Shown: piece after piece, positions 36,504 to 45,703 of the stretch
How the letters are laid out: each line of letters begins with the position of its first letter
Position numbering within the stretch: the first letter of the stretch is position 1
Assembly (NCBI RefSeq): GCF_000513135.1
Contig: NZ_BAUV01000016.1
Location: 1-64,000 of the forward strand
Reading direction: 5' to 3'
DNA: 64,000 nucleotides
From: Halalkalibacter akibai JCM 9157
GTDB taxonomy: Bacteria; Bacillota; Bacilli; Bacillales; Bacillaceae_D
The notes under the pieces: generated by a model
Databases searched by the model: none
Told to the model about the DNA's origin: nothing
What the model saw: only the letters and a program-made list of their open reading frames with translations
Made by a program: the position numbers and the translations under genes

Positions 36504-37493
36504 ATGAGCATTTTAATTACAGGTGGTGCAGGCTATATAGGCAGTCACACAGTTCTTTATTTCCGTGATCAGGGTGAAGATGTTATTGTCTTAGACAATC
36601 TTGAGAAAGGTCATGAACAAGCTCTACTGGGGACAACTTTCTATAAAGGATCCATTCAGGATGAGGCACTGTTAAGTCAAATATTTAAAAAGCATACAAT
36701 TGAGGCAGTTATTCATTTTGCTGCTTCCTCATTAGTCGGAGAAAGTGTTGCAAAGCCATTAGATTATTATGAAAATAATGTTTTAGGGACTCAGAAGCTC
36801 GTAAAGCAAATGATTAATCATGATGTGAAACAAATTGTGTTTTCGTCTACAGCTGCAACATACGGAGAACCAAAAAATATACCGATTCAAGAAACGGATC
36901 CGACAAATCCTACTAGTCCATATGGGGAAACGAAACTTGCAATCGAAAAATTATTTCAATGGTGTGATGAGGCATATGGTCTGAAATCAATCTGTTTACG
37001 TTACTTTAATGCAGCCGGTGCAGACCCACAAGGACGGATCGGTGAAGATCATACACCAGAATCTCATCTTATCCCAATAGTCTTACAAGTAGCTCTTGGT
37101 CAACGAAAAAATGTACAAATCTTTGGTGATGACTATCAGACAAAGGACGGGAGTTGTGTACGTGATTATATTCATGTGATTGACCTAGCTGCCGCTCATT
37201 TTTTAGCATTACAAAAATTGCGTCAAGATCCTAAAACGGCTATCTACAACTTAGGAAACGGCAAAGGGTTTACTGTAAAAGAAGTTATTGAAACGTGTAG
37301 AGTTGTTACTAGTCATCCTATTCCAACAGTTGTATCAGATAGAAGAGCTGGAGACCCAGCGACACTTATTGCATCTGCGGAGTTAGCCGCAAGTGAATTA
37401 GGGTGGAAACCTAATTATCCTGAATTAGAGACGATCGTTCAACATGCTTGGAAATGGCATGAATCTAATCCTACTGGATACAACAAAAAATAA
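36504..37493 (+). CDS. galE: UDP-glucose 4-epimerase
   Basis: A 329-residue extended SDR enzyme. The NAD motif is GGAGYIGSHT, the catalytic triad is Ser in FSSTAATYG and Tyr/Lys in SPYGETKLA, and the RYFNAAGADP segment is typical of GalE. It interconverts UDP-galactose and UDP-glucose in the Leloir pathway. It sits between galK and galT in a compact operon, with GGGGAGG as its ribosome binding site overlapping the end of galK. Confidence 0.97.
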   Translation: MSILITGGAGYIGSHTVLYFRDQGEDVIVLDNLEKGHEQALLGTTFYKGSIQDEALLSQIFKKHTIEAVIHFAASSLVGESVAKPLDYYENNVLGTQKLVKQMINHDVKQIVFSSTAATYGEPKNIPIQETDPTNPTSPYGETKLAIEKLFQWCDEAYGLKSICLRYFNAAGADPQGRIGEDHTPESHLIPIVLQVALGQRKNVQIFGDDYQTKDGSCVRDYIHVIDLAAAHFLALQKLRQDPKTAIYNLGNGKGFTVKEVIETCRVVTSHPIPTVVSDRRAGDPATLIASAELAASELGWKPNYPELETIVQHAWKWHESNPTGYNKK

Positions 37494-37540
37494 GTCAAAA
37501 TCATCCATACAAACGGGGTCTAACTGAAAGGGTGTCAAAC

Positions 37541-39061
37541 ATGAGTGTAAACATTCATGAACAAATTGAACGTCTTCTACAGTATGGTCTACAAAAAGAT
37601 CTCATTGCCAAATGGGACATTGATTATTGCCGTAACCAGCTGATTCAAACACTTAATCTAACAGAAGCTGAGCCTGTAGAAATCAAGAAAGAACAACTTG
37701 ATTCACCAGTTACAATTTTGGCGGAGATGATCACATGGGCTGTGAATACTAAGCTAATTCAAGAAAATACTGTTACTTATCAAGATCTCTTTGATACTCA
37801 AATAATGGGATGCTTAACAGCAAGGCCATCAGAAGTTATTAGCACTTTCTATGATAGTTATCAGAATACTAGTCCAGAAGCTGCGACAAAGGCCTTTTAT
37901 GCTTTTTCTAAAGACGTTCATTATATTCGCACGGACAGAATCGCTAAAAATGAACATTGGTTCTCTTCAACTGAATATGGAGACTTAGAAATTACGGTAA
38001 ATCTTTCTAAACCTGAAAAAGACCCAAAAGCTATCGCTGCAGCAAAAGAATTTGCGTCAAGTTCTTATCCTACATGTTTATTATGTAAAGAAAATGTAGG
38101 GTTTGCTGGGAGAGTCAATCATCCTGCTAGGCAAAATTTAAGAATCATACCTATGACTTTAATGCAAGAACAATGGTTTCTTCAGTTCTCTCCTTATGTT
38201 TACTACAATGAACATGCAATCGTATTTAAGGGAGAACATGAACCGATGCAAATATCTAAAAAGACGTTTGCGAGATTGCTTGAATTTGTTGAGCAGTTTC
38301 CGCATTATTTTCTCGGATCGAATGCAGATCTGCCAATCGTAGGTGGTTCTATCTTAACACATGATCATTTTCAAGGGGGAAGTCATGATTTCCCAATGGC
38401 GAAAGCAAGAGTGGAGCAGGCTTTTCCATTGAATAAATTTCCTGGAATTAAAGCTGGTATCGTCAAATGGCCCATGTCTGTTATTCGTTTGCAAGGTGAA
38501 TCAAGAGAACAACTCGTTAAGGCAGCAGATTATATTCTGCACAGTTGGAAGAAATACGAAGATCGTTCTGCGGAAATTCATGCTTTTACAGGCGAAGAAC
38601 CTCATAATACAATTACTCCGATTGCAAGACGTCGAGGTGGATTATTTGAAATTGATTTAGTCTTAAGAAATAATCGAACAACTGCCGAGCATCCAGATGG
38701 ACTATTTCATCCTCATGCACAAGTTCACCATATCAAAAAAGAGAATATTGGATTAATTGAAGTAATGGGCCTTGCTGTTTTACCTGGTCGACTAAAAGAG
38801 GAACTACAAGAGTTGGCTGAAGTGCTTCTTACTAATAACGTGGAGGAAGAGTTAAAAACGAGAAAGAACATTGTCAAACATTTTGAATGGGCACTTAACA
38901 TAAAGGCCAAACATTCAAACATATCTAACGAAAATGTTCTATCCATTCTACAGGAAGAAGTTGGCTTCATTTTTGCGACCATCTTGGAGCATGCTGGAGT
39001 ATTTAAACGAAATGAAGAAGGAATCAAAGCGTTTAATCGCTTTGTTCAGTCATTAAATTAA
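37541..39061 (+). CDS. galT: UDP-glucose--hexose-1-phosphate uridylyltransferase, class II
   Basis: A 506-residue enzyme of the Firmicutes-type GalT class, longer than the enterobacterial class I (about 350). The active-site region reads LTHDHFQGGSHDFPM near residue 270 rather than the class I HPH motif. It transfers UMP between UDP-glucose and galactose-1-phosphate. The ATG at 37541 is preferred over an upstream in-frame GTG because AAAGGG then has an eight-base spacer. It is the last gene of the gal operon, and a terminator follows at once. Confidence 0.95.
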   Translation: MSVNIHEQIERLLQYGLQKDLIAKWDIDYCRNQLIQTLNLTEAEPVEIKKEQLDSPVTILAEMITWAVNTKLIQENTVTYQDLFDTQIMGCLTARPSEVISTFYDSYQNTSPEAATKAFYAFSKDVHYIRTDRIAKNEHWFSSTEYGDLEITVNLSKPEKDPKAIAAAKEFASSSYPTCLLCKENVGFAGRVNHPARQNLRIIPMTLMQEQWFLQFSPYVYYNEHAIVFKGEHEPMQISKKTFARLLEFVEQFPHYFLGSNADLPIVGGSILTHDHFQGGSHDFPMAKARVEQAFPLNKFPGIKAGIVKWPMSVIRLQGESREQLVKAADYILHSWKKYEDRSAEIHAFTGEEPHNTITPIARRRGGLFEIDLVLRNNRTTAEHPDGLFHPHAQVHHIKKENIGLIEVMGLAVLPGRLKEELQELAEVLLTNNVEEELKTRKNIVKHFEWALNIKAKHSNISNENVLSILQEEVGFIFATILEHAGVFKRNEEGIKAFNRFVQSLN

Positions 39062-39072
39062 TAGAGTAAAAA

Positions 39073-39116
39073 GAGAGTTATAACTATAATTGCTTATAGT
39101 ATATAACTCTTTTTTG
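39073..39116 (+). terminator. Rho-independent terminator of the gal operon
   Basis: AGAGTTATA pairs with TATAACTCT, with an inner ACTATAA/TTATAGT extension, followed by TTTTTT. Confidence 0.85.
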
Positions 39117-39124
39117 TGATTGAT

Positions 39125-39244
39125 TCAGTTCATATAATTTGATAATAGATAGCATAAATAAAAAATAACAATAATAGCCATTAAACCAATAACTCCAGAC
39201 CAAGTCCAATTTGGAATATCTTGGTTTCTTGATTTGTTTTTCAT
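39125..39244 (-). CDS. 39-residue predicted single-pass membrane protein
   Basis: A short frame with its own ribosome binding site (AAAGAGGG, seven bases before the ATG) encodes a basic, polar N-terminus (MKNKSRNQDIPNWTWSG) and then one strong transmembrane segment (VIGLMAIIVIFYLCYLL). It is not recognised. The N-in, basic-first layout and tryptophan-rich boundary are typical of real small membrane proteins. It is divergent from hpf, with a perfect hairpin in the shared intergenic region. Confidence 0.6.
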   Translation of the reverse strand: MKNKSRNQDIPNWTWSGVIGLMAIIVIFYLCYLLSNYMN

Positions 39245-39268
39245 ACTATCGCCCTCTTTGTCACAAGG

Positions 39269-39302
39269 TGTGCAAATCGTTCAAGAATGAACGATTTGCA
39301 CA
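39269..39302. other. Perfect 15-bp hairpin in the hpf upstream region
   Basis: TGTGCAAATCGTTCA and TGAACGATTTGCACA are exact reverse complements around an AGAA tetraloop. No T-run follows on either strand, so it is not a standard terminator. It lies 25 bp upstream of the minus-strand small gene and 189 bp upstream of hpf, and may be an operator or an mRNA-leader structure. The rest of the 39245-39490 gap is AT-rich with no gene. Confidence 0.6.
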
Positions 39303-39490
39303 TATATGAAGATGATAGGGCGCTCCTATCTCTTCTTTATTAATATGGCTAAGATGTTAATATTTATGTACATACAAGTTATTTGGAATATAGAGATTGT
39401 GATGAATATCACAGAAAAGAATGACAAAAATGAGTATTCTATAAATAGAAACAGAAAACCTGTTTCATTAAGGTGTAGGAGGAGATCTAG

Positions 39491-40048
39491 ATGAGGTTTA
39501 ACATTCGCGGTGAAAATCTACAAGTCACTGATGCACTCAAAGATTACATTATGAAAAAGGTTGAGAAGTTAGAAAGATACTTTGATGGTCCGATTACAAC
39601 AGAAGTACAAGTGAAATTAAAAGTATACGATAAAAATACAAAAGTAGAAGTGACCATTCCATTAAAATCTTTATTACTCCGAGCTGAAGAACAAAATGAA
39701 AATATGTATGCTGCAATTGATTTAATTGTTGATAAATTAGAGCGTCAAGTTCGTAAATATAAAACAAAAGTAAATCGCAAACCCCGTCAAGTGAAAGCAG
39801 TTAAAAGGGATATGTCAAACGTTCTCTTAATGGAGCCTGAGGTAGAGTCCTTCCAAGATGAAGAAGAAGTAGATCATATTGTTAGAACCAAGAGATTTAA
39901 TTTAAAACCAATGGATGCAGAAGAGGCTATTTTACAAATGAACTTACTAGGTCATCAATTCTTTATTTTTACAGACGCTGAAACAACGTCAACCAACATT
40001 GTGTATCAACGTGCTGATGGAAAATATGGATTAATTGAAACGAATTGA
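39491..40048 (+). CDS. hpf: Ribosome hibernation promoting factor, long form
   Basis: A 185-residue protein. Residues 1-100 are the S30AE domain that binds the decoding centre (MRFNIRGENLQVTDALKDY start), and residues about 125-185 are the C-terminal dimerisation domain (VRTKRFNLKPMDAEEAILQM, HQFFIFTDAETTSTNIVYQR). This long type forms 100S ribosome dimers in stationary phase or stress. An AGGAGGAG site lies before the ATG. It is monocistronic with a terminator and is usually stress- or stationary-phase controlled in bacilli, though no clear sigma-factor site was identified here. Confidence 0.95.
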   Translation: MRFNIRGENLQVTDALKDYIMKKVEKLERYFDGPITTEVQVKLKVYDKNTKVEVTIPLKSLLLRAEEQNENMYAAIDLIVDKLERQVRKYKTKVNRKPRQVKAVKRDMSNVLLMEPEVESFQDEEEVDHIVRTKRFNLKPMDAEEAILQMNLLGHQFFIFTDAETTSTNIVYQRADGKYGLIETN

Positions 40049-40062
40049 ATCGAAGCTACTAG

Positions 40063-40098
40063 AAAAAAGCGTTACCATTTATTTGGTAACGCTTTTGG
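40063..40098. terminator. Bidirectional terminator
   Basis: AAAAGCGTTACC and GGTAACGCTTTT form a perfect 12-bp stem between the convergent hpf and CAP-domain genes. Confidence 0.85.
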
Positions 40099-40113
40099 TC
40101 TTAAACTACTCTT

Positions 40114-41025
40114 TTAGCGACTAATAAACATTTGGGTCCAATAATGACCAGTCTGCTGATAACCTACTCCAATATGGGTATATTCAGCATTTAAAATATT
40201 GGCGCGATGCCCCTCACTATTCATCCAAGCTTGAACGACCTCTTGGGGTGAGCGTTGTCCTTGGGCAATGTTTTCTCCGGCAGAGTTATAGGAAACGTTA
40301 AAGTCACGCATCATGTCAAATGGTGAACCATAAGTCGGGCTAGTATGGGAAAAATAATTATTTTGTTGCATATCATTTGATTTTTCTCTTGCTACGTGAC
40401 TTAAAGAAGCATCAGCTTGTAAATCAGGCAAACCATTGTTTCTTCTTTCAACATTCGTTAATTCAATGACTTGTGATTCAAGGTCTGTGATCCCCTGAGT
40501 TGGTTGTTGTTCTGTTTCTGTTCTAGCTTCTTCTTGTGGTGTTTCAGTTTGCTGTTCTGGTGCCGTTTGCCTAGGTGGCTCGGCAACCTCAGGTTGTTGT
40601 TGCTGAGGAGTTTCTGCTCTAGGTGCCCCTTGACCTGGTTGTTGTGTTGGAGTGCCAGCTCTAAGTTTCTGCGCAATCTCCTCAGGCGTTAATTGGGTTA
40701 CACCTTCAGGTAATAGTCTTGAAATTTCTTCTGGAGAAAATTGTTCAATACCTCTAGGTAAATGATTAACAATTTCAGGTGGAAGCAATCGTTCAATTTC
40801 ATTACGTGTTAGCTGAGCTGATTGCACAACTTCAAAATCATACTTGGCATGTTGAACTTGAATAGGTTTAGTATGTGGAAATTCTTCACTCGATACTGCA
40901 GTGTAATCACTAGAGATTTGTCCTTCCCCAACATTCATACCTTCCATTGCATTATCATTGTTACAACCAGTTATAAACAATATAACTAAACTCAAGGTAA
41001 AAAACAGGATTTGCTTTTTTGACAT
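40114..41025 (-). CDS. CAP (SCP-like) domain lipoprotein, YkwD type
   Basis: A 303-residue secreted lipoprotein. The signal ends in the lipobox FITGC (Cys near residue 21). Residues about 70-125 contain related LLP-x-E/R-G ... PEEI units, residues about 125-175 are a Pro/Gln/Glu-rich linker, and the C-terminal 120 residues are a CAP domain (LTNVERRNNGLPDL, SHTSPTYGSPFDM, GENIAQG, WMNSEGHRANIL). The second of two close ATGs is chosen for ribosome binding site spacing. Bacillus CAP proteins are cell-surface proteins of uncertain activity, some linked to sporulation or germination. Confidence 0.9.
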   Translation of the reverse strand: MSKKQILFFTLSLVILFITGCNNDNAMEGMNVGEGQISSDYTAVSSEEFPHTKPIQVQHAKYDFEVVQSAQLTRNEIERLLPPEIVNHLPRGIEQFSPEEISRLLPEGVTQLTPEEIAQKLRAGTPTQQPGQGAPRAETPQQQQPEVAEPPRQTAPEQQTETPQEEARTETEQQPTQGITDLESQVIELTNVERRNNGLPDLQADASLSHVAREKSNDMQQNNYFSHTSPTYGSPFDMMRDFNVSYNSAGENIAQGQRSPQEVVQAWMNSEGHRANILNAEYTHIGVGYQQTGHYWTQMFISR

Positions 41026-41175
41026 TGTCATGCTCCTTTATAAAGATTTATTTTTTTTTATTATTTTCTTTTTTACAATAAAAATTCACAGAAGAGATTA
41101 GAAAGGTCATGCACTTGTTTCGGTAGAAATGAATAAAGTTGTATAGGTATAAAACGAGTTAAAGGAGCTGAGTAC

Positions 41176-42429
41176 GTGCAAATTCATGTTGTAGAACAAG
41201 GGGAATCGTTATGGAATATTGCTCAGACATATGGGATTTCATCTCAAGCTATTGTTGAAGCTAATCAACTTCCTAATCCAGATCGTTTAGTGGTCGGGCA
41301 AGCAATTGTTATACCAATTACAGGTAGATTTCACTGGGTGGAAGCAGGTGAGAATCTAAAAACATTAAGTGAACGTTACCAGTTATCACAACAAAGTATT
41401 TTGAATGCAAATAACTTACGAAATATAAATACTTTACCTGCAGGCTACAAGGTCTACATTCCTAATGCAAATAGACAGAAACCTGCTGTAGATGTTGGAG
41501 CTTATGTAGATTTAGGGATTACTGGGGCTGAATCACCTCAATACGTTGATCAAGTTGGAGAATTCCTTACGTATGTTCAAATTTTCAGTTACGAATTAAA
41601 TGCAGATGGTTCGCTTACTCCCATAAATGAAGAAGCAATCATAAACGCTGCTTACAATAATCAAGTCGTACCTCTAATGGTCATTGCCAATTTAGAAGAA
41701 GGAGCTTTTAATACAGAGCTAGTCACTACGGTGCTTCAAAACGAGCAGTTACAAAATCGACTTCTAGATGAAGCGATTGCTATCATGGAGGAGAAAGGAT
41801 ATCTTGGGTTAGATTTTGACTTGGAGTATTTAGGAGCAGAGAATCGCGAGCAGTACAATCAGCTGATGAGAAAAGCGAGAATACGGTTAGATGAGCGCGG
41901 CTATTTTTTATCTAGTGCACTTGCACCAATTGTCGAGCCAGGAATGACGGGAGTTTTATATGAAGGTCATGACTATGCAACTCATGGTGAAATTGCTGAT
42001 TTTGTTTTCTTGATGACATATGAATGGGGCTGGACGGGTGGTCCGCCAATGGCTGTATCGCCAATAAATCAAGTGCGAAGAGTAATTGAATATGCTGCTT
42101 CTGTTATGCCAAATGATAAGATTATGATGGGAATAGGATTATATGGTTATGATTGGACTTTGCCCTTTGTTGCAGGAGAAACAAGAGCGAGGGCAATTGA
42201 TCATCAGGAAGCTATTCGCTTAGCCGTAACTTACAATGCAATTATCGAGTATGATGAAGCTGCTCAGTCTCCTCATTTCAATTACATTGATGAAGATGGG
42301 TTAGAACATGAAGTCTGGTTTGAAGACGCTAGAAGTATTCAAGCGAAATTTGATCTCGTAAAAGAATTAGGTTTAAGAGGATTCTATTATTGGGTGTTAG
42401 GGTGGATTTTCCACAAAACTGGTTATTAA
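41176..42429 (+). CDS. LysM-GH18 glycosidase, SleL/YaaH-type spore-cortex enzyme
   Basis: A 417-residue protein with two N-terminal LysM repeats (residues 2-47 and 52-95: VVEQGESLWNIAQTYGIS and WVEAGENLKTLSERYQLS) and a GH18 TIM barrel. The catalytic motif is GLDFDLEYLG (DxxDxE-like, with the acid Glu). There is no signal peptide, as in spore-associated SleL/YaaH N-acetylglucosaminidases that act on cortex fragments during germination. The start is GTG behind AAAGGAG. It implies that the organism forms endospores. Confidence 0.88.
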   Translation: MQIHVVEQGESLWNIAQTYGISSQAIVEANQLPNPDRLVVGQAIVIPITGRFHWVEAGENLKTLSERYQLSQQSILNANNLRNINTLPAGYKVYIPNANRQKPAVDVGAYVDLGITGAESPQYVDQVGEFLTYVQIFSYELNADGSLTPINEEAIINAAYNNQVVPLMVIANLEEGAFNTELVTTVLQNEQLQNRLLDEAIAIMEEKGYLGLDFDLEYLGAENREQYNQLMRKARIRLDERGYFLSSALAPIVEPGMTGVLYEGHDYATHGEIADFVFLMTYEWGWTGGPPMAVSPINQVRRVIEYAASVMPNDKIMMGIGLYGYDWTLPFVAGETRARAIDHQEAIRLAVTYNAIIEYDEAAQSPHFNYIDEDGLEHEVWFEDARSIQAKFDLVKELGLRGFYYWVLGWIFHKTGY

Positions 42430-42588
42430 TAGATGCTAATTTTGAAGTTAATAAACGAGTGTAACGAAAACATTTTTTTATAAGGAAGTATTAACACCTT
42501 AGATAACAGGAGCCATTTTATGTATGTGTTCTTATTATTTAGGGTGTTAAAATTATCACTAACCAATCGAAAGTTCTTACACTGATTA

Positions 42589-42619
42589 TTGTTAACTTAT
42601 TAATTTTTAAGGTTTACGC
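42589..42619. promoter_or_regulatory. BirA box 1 (partial)
   Basis: TTGTTAAC, 15 bases, then GTTTACGC resembles the Bacillus BirA operator TTGTTAAC-N15-GTTAACAA, with the right arm degenerate. It lies 44 bp upstream of BirA box 2. Confidence 0.5.
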
Positions 42620-42632
42620 AATTGGGTAAATA

Positions 42633-42663
42633 TTGTAAACTGAAAATATTAAATAGTTAACAA
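42633..42663. promoter_or_regulatory. BirA box 2 (biotin-repressor operator)
   Basis: TTGTAAAC, 15 bases, then GTTAACAA fits the BirA operator consensus, with each arm matching TTGTWAAC/GTTWACAA. It ends 22 bp before the bioB start codon, so biotinyl-AMP-bound BirA should block transcription of bioB. Confidence 0.85.
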
Positions 42664-42685
42664 AAATTGAAGTGGGGGAATAGTG

Positions 42686-43693
42686 ATGAATCGTTGGATG
42701 GAGATTGCGGACCGAGCTTTAAATGGAGAAGAATTAACAGATAAAGAGGCATTATCAATTTTAACTTGTCCGGATGATGAGATATTGGTATTAATGCATT
42801 CTGCTTTTCAAGTTCGAAAACACTATTACGGTCGTAAAGTGAAGCTAAATATGATAATGAATGCCAAGTCAGGTTTTTGCCCAGAAAACTGTGGTTATTG
42901 CTCACAATCCTCTATTTCTGATGCACCTATTGACTCTTACCGTTTTGTTAGTAAAGAAACCATTTTAGCTGGGGCCAAACGGGCAAGTGAGTTAAATGTC
43001 GGAACCTACTGTATTGTGGCTAGTGGAAGAGGCCCTACTAATAAAGAGATTAGTCATGTGGTAGACGCAGTAAAAGAAATTAAAAGTACATATGGATTAA
43101 AAATCTGTGCTTGTCTTGGTTTGTTAAAACCCGAACAAGCCTCTCGTTTGAAAGAAGCAGGTGTCGATCGTTACAATCACAATGTAAATACTTCTGAAAC
43201 ACATCATGATTCTATTACAACTTCTCATAGTTACACAGACAGAGTGAATACAGTGGAGACGGTGAAAGCATCAGGAATTTCTCCTTGTTCAGGTGTTATT
43301 GTTGGAATGAAAGAGACAAAAGAAGATGTCATCAGTATGGCCAGGCAATTAAAGCTTCTCGATGCTGATTCAATCCCAGTCAATTTTCTTCATGCTATTG
43401 ATGGTACTCCGTTAGAGGGCGTCAATGAATTGACACCTATGTACTGTTTAAAAGTATTGGCATTGTTCCGTTTTATAAATCCATCAAAAGAAATTAGAAT
43501 TTCTGGAGGACGCGAAGTAAACTTAAGGTCTTTACAACCTTTAGGCCTTTATGCAGCCAATTCAATTTTTGTAGGTGATTATTTAACAACTGCAGGACAA
43601 GCAGAGACGATGGATCATAGGATGTTGATGGACCTTGGTTTTGAAGTGGAGACGGTAGAAGAAATGAAGGAGTCATTGAAGAATCCCTGTTAA
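42686..43693 (+). CDS. bioB: Biotin synthase
   Basis: A 335-residue radical-SAM enzyme. The SAM cluster motif is FCPENCGYCSQS (CxxxCxxC). The auxiliary 2Fe-2S ligands expected by the family are also suggested by TYCIVASGRG and ICACLGLL, with the Arg in IRISGGREVNLR. It inserts sulfur into dethiobiotin, the last step of biotin synthesis. The ATG after a GTGGGGGAA site is chosen; the GTG one codon earlier is less likely. No other bio genes adjoin it, so it is a stand-alone BirA-regulated unit. Confidence 0.96.
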   Translation: MNRWMEIADRALNGEELTDKEALSILTCPDDEILVLMHSAFQVRKHYYGRKVKLNMIMNAKSGFCPENCGYCSQSSISDAPIDSYRFVSKETILAGAKRASELNVGTYCIVASGRGPTNKEISHVVDAVKEIKSTYGLKICACLGLLKPEQASRLKEAGVDRYNHNVNTSETHHDSITTSHSYTDRVNTVETVKASGISPCSGVIVGMKETKEDVISMARQLKLLDADSIPVNFLHAIDGTPLEGVNELTPMYCLKVLALFRFINPSKEIRISGGREVNLRSLQPLGLYAANSIFVGDYLTTAGQAETMDHRMLMDLGFEVETVEEMKESLKNPC

Positions 43694-43712
43694 TACGAGT
43701 AAACTGCCAAAC

Positions 43713-43757
43713 AAAGAGGTATCTCAAGGTTTGAAGCCGGATGAGATACCTCCTTTC
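43713..43757. terminator. Bidirectional terminator
   Basis: GAGGTATCTCA and TGAGATACCTC form a perfect 11-bp stem between convergent bioB and the cyclomaltodextrinase gene. Confidence 0.85.
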
Positions 43758-43763
43758 TTTATG

Positions 43764-45533
43764 CTATTTTGTTTCATTTGAGAATTGAGCAAGGAAAAAT
43801 CCAAACTCATTCAAATTAAGGGTAGTTGATAAGGTCTCTTTTTGGTTTTTCCACAAATTGAGAGCAACTCTATTTCGGTACTCTTCAGGTAAAAGAAATT
43901 CTTTTTCAAAATTGTTATGGTTAATTAAAACAATAATCTCGCCATTTCTGTCTTTTTTTCTGTAGAAAATAACATTTTCATCGTCTGGAGTTTCGAGAAA
44001 AAGAAAATTCTCGTTAGTCCGTAATAAATTATGCTGTTTTCGTAAAGCAATTAGTTTAGTTGTAAAAGAAAACATATTTGAATCCTGCTTAGATTCATCC
44101 CAAATCATACACTCTCGACAACCTGGATCTTGTTCACCAGTCATAGAAATTTCGTCTCCATAATAAATACACGGTGTGCCAGCCATTGTAAATTGAACGA
44201 GCATCTGCAATTTCACTTTGGCTTTGTTATTTTGACTTAAAGTGAGAATTCTTGGAGTGTCATGACTACCAAGTAAGTTAAACTGAACTTCATTAACTGT
44301 TTCAGGGTAAAGATTGACTATAGATGTTACGGAATGTATAAATTCAGTAGTAGTGATTTCATTTTTAGCAAAATACGCTGTAATAGCATTCGTTAAAGGG
44401 TAATTCATTACGGCATCAAATTGATCCCCATTAAGCCATGGCATCGAATCGTGCCAGATTTCTCCAAGTATATAAACATCAGGTTTAATTTTTTTTACGA
44501 CAGACCTGAATTCACGCCAAAAATGATGATCTACTTCATTGGCGACATCTAATCGCCATCCGTCTATATCAAATTCTTCAATCCAATACTTAGCAACATT
44601 TAATAAATAGGTTTTAACATCTCTATTCTCAGTATTTAATTTTGGCATAGAAGGAACATAGGAAAAGGTATCATAGGAAGCTGGTTCTATAGTACTTACA
44701 GGGAAATTGTGTATATGAAACCAGTCTTTATAAGCAGATTTTTCATTTTTTTCAATCACGTCTTGAAATGGTGGGAAGTAGAAGCCGCTATGATTAAAAA
44801 CAGCGTCTAGCATCACTTTAATTCCTCGTTCGTGACACATTTCGATGAGCTTTTTAAAAGTGGCTTTATCCCCGAATTGTGGGTCAATTTCCATATAGTC
44901 GATCGTATCGTACTTATGATTAGAGTATGCTTTAAAGATAGGAGTAAAATATAATCCTGTAATTCCTAGTTCAACTAAATAATCGAGATGATTGATGATC
45001 CCTTGAAAATCCCCACCAAAAAAATTGGAGGGAGTAGGTGGGGCGCTTCCCCAAGCTAAAGTTCCTTTTGGATCAATGGAGTCATCTCCATTTGCGAAAC
45101 GTTCTGGGAAAATTTGATACCAGACTGTATTATTGACCCAGTTCGGTGGAGTAAAAACGTCAACGGCATTTAAAAAAGGAAAACAGAAATAAGAGCCGAC
45201 ATCAGTTGGCGTTTTTAAGAAAAATCCTTTCTCAGTGAAATATAGTATTTCTGTCTCACTTTCAAGTTGAAAACCATAACGCAGTCTACGATTTTTTGGG
45301 GTAATGGTAACTAACCAATAGTCAAAGAGCTGATCACTTCCATTAAAAACCATATGTTCTCGTTCGAAGATCCAGCTTTTACGTTTTGAATCATAGTCAT
45401 AAGGATCTCCATATAACAAAGTGACCTTAATCATGTCACTTTTTTTTGTTTTGAGACGAATTTGAATTTCTCTTTCGTTAATGGCATAAGCATATTCATT
45501 TTTTGGTCGGTGATAGACAGCTTCTTTTAACAT
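43764..45533 (-). CDS. Cyclomaltodextrinase / neopullulanase / maltogenic amylase (GH13_20)
   Basis: A 589-residue GH13 enzyme with an N-terminal CBM34-like domain (residues 1-120) typical of the dimeric GH13_20 group. The catalytic residues are visible: nucleophile Asp in GWRLDVANEV, acid Glu in LGEIWHDS, and Asp in LGSHDTPRIL. Region I is DAVFNHSG. There is no signal peptide, so it acts inside the cell on imported maltodextrins or cyclodextrins. AAAGGAG precedes the ATG. It is divergent from the maltodextrin importer operon and probably controlled by the same LacI operators in the shared 381-bp region. Confidence 0.92.
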   Translation of the reverse strand: MLKEAVYHRPKNEYAYAINEREIQIRLKTKKSDMIKVTLLYGDPYDYDSKRKSWIFEREHMVFNGSDQLFDYWLVTITPKNRRLRYGFQLESETEILYFTEKGFFLKTPTDVGSYFCFPFLNAVDVFTPPNWVNNTVWYQIFPERFANGDDSIDPKGTLAWGSAPPTPSNFFGGDFQGIINHLDYLVELGITGLYFTPIFKAYSNHKYDTIDYMEIDPQFGDKATFKKLIEMCHERGIKVMLDAVFNHSGFYFPPFQDVIEKNEKSAYKDWFHIHNFPVSTIEPASYDTFSYVPSMPKLNTENRDVKTYLLNVAKYWIEEFDIDGWRLDVANEVDHHFWREFRSVVKKIKPDVYILGEIWHDSMPWLNGDQFDAVMNYPLTNAITAYFAKNEITTTEFIHSVTSIVNLYPETVNEVQFNLLGSHDTPRILTLSQNNKAKVKLQMLVQFTMAGTPCIYYGDEISMTGEQDPGCRECMIWDESKQDSNMFSFTTKLIALRKQHNLLRTNENFLFLETPDDENVIFYRKKDRNGEIIVLINHNNFEKEFLLPEEYRNRVALNLWKNQKETLSTTLNLNEFGFFLAQFSNETK

Positions 45534-45703
45534 GTAAAAACTCCTTTATTCTATTTAGTTCTTGATTTTTTTGACCTGTTGTCAATCAAGATACTTTTTT
45601 TGAAGTACAGTGTCAAGCGTTTGCACAAAAAGTTGCTTTCTAGATGGAGTAGATTGGAAGATAAGTATCGTTCATAAAAAAATAAAAAAAATTAAAAAAG
45701 GTA

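Noticed and set aside
39306-39494. 62-codon frame ending inside the hpf start
   Set aside because: No ribosome binding site, unusual composition, and it runs through the hpf leader and Shine-Dalgarno region.
42520-42585. 21-codon frame with an AGGAG site upstream of the bioB control region
   Set aside because: Ribosome binding spacing is acceptable but the peptide is very short and unsupported; left unannotated pending evidence of conservation.
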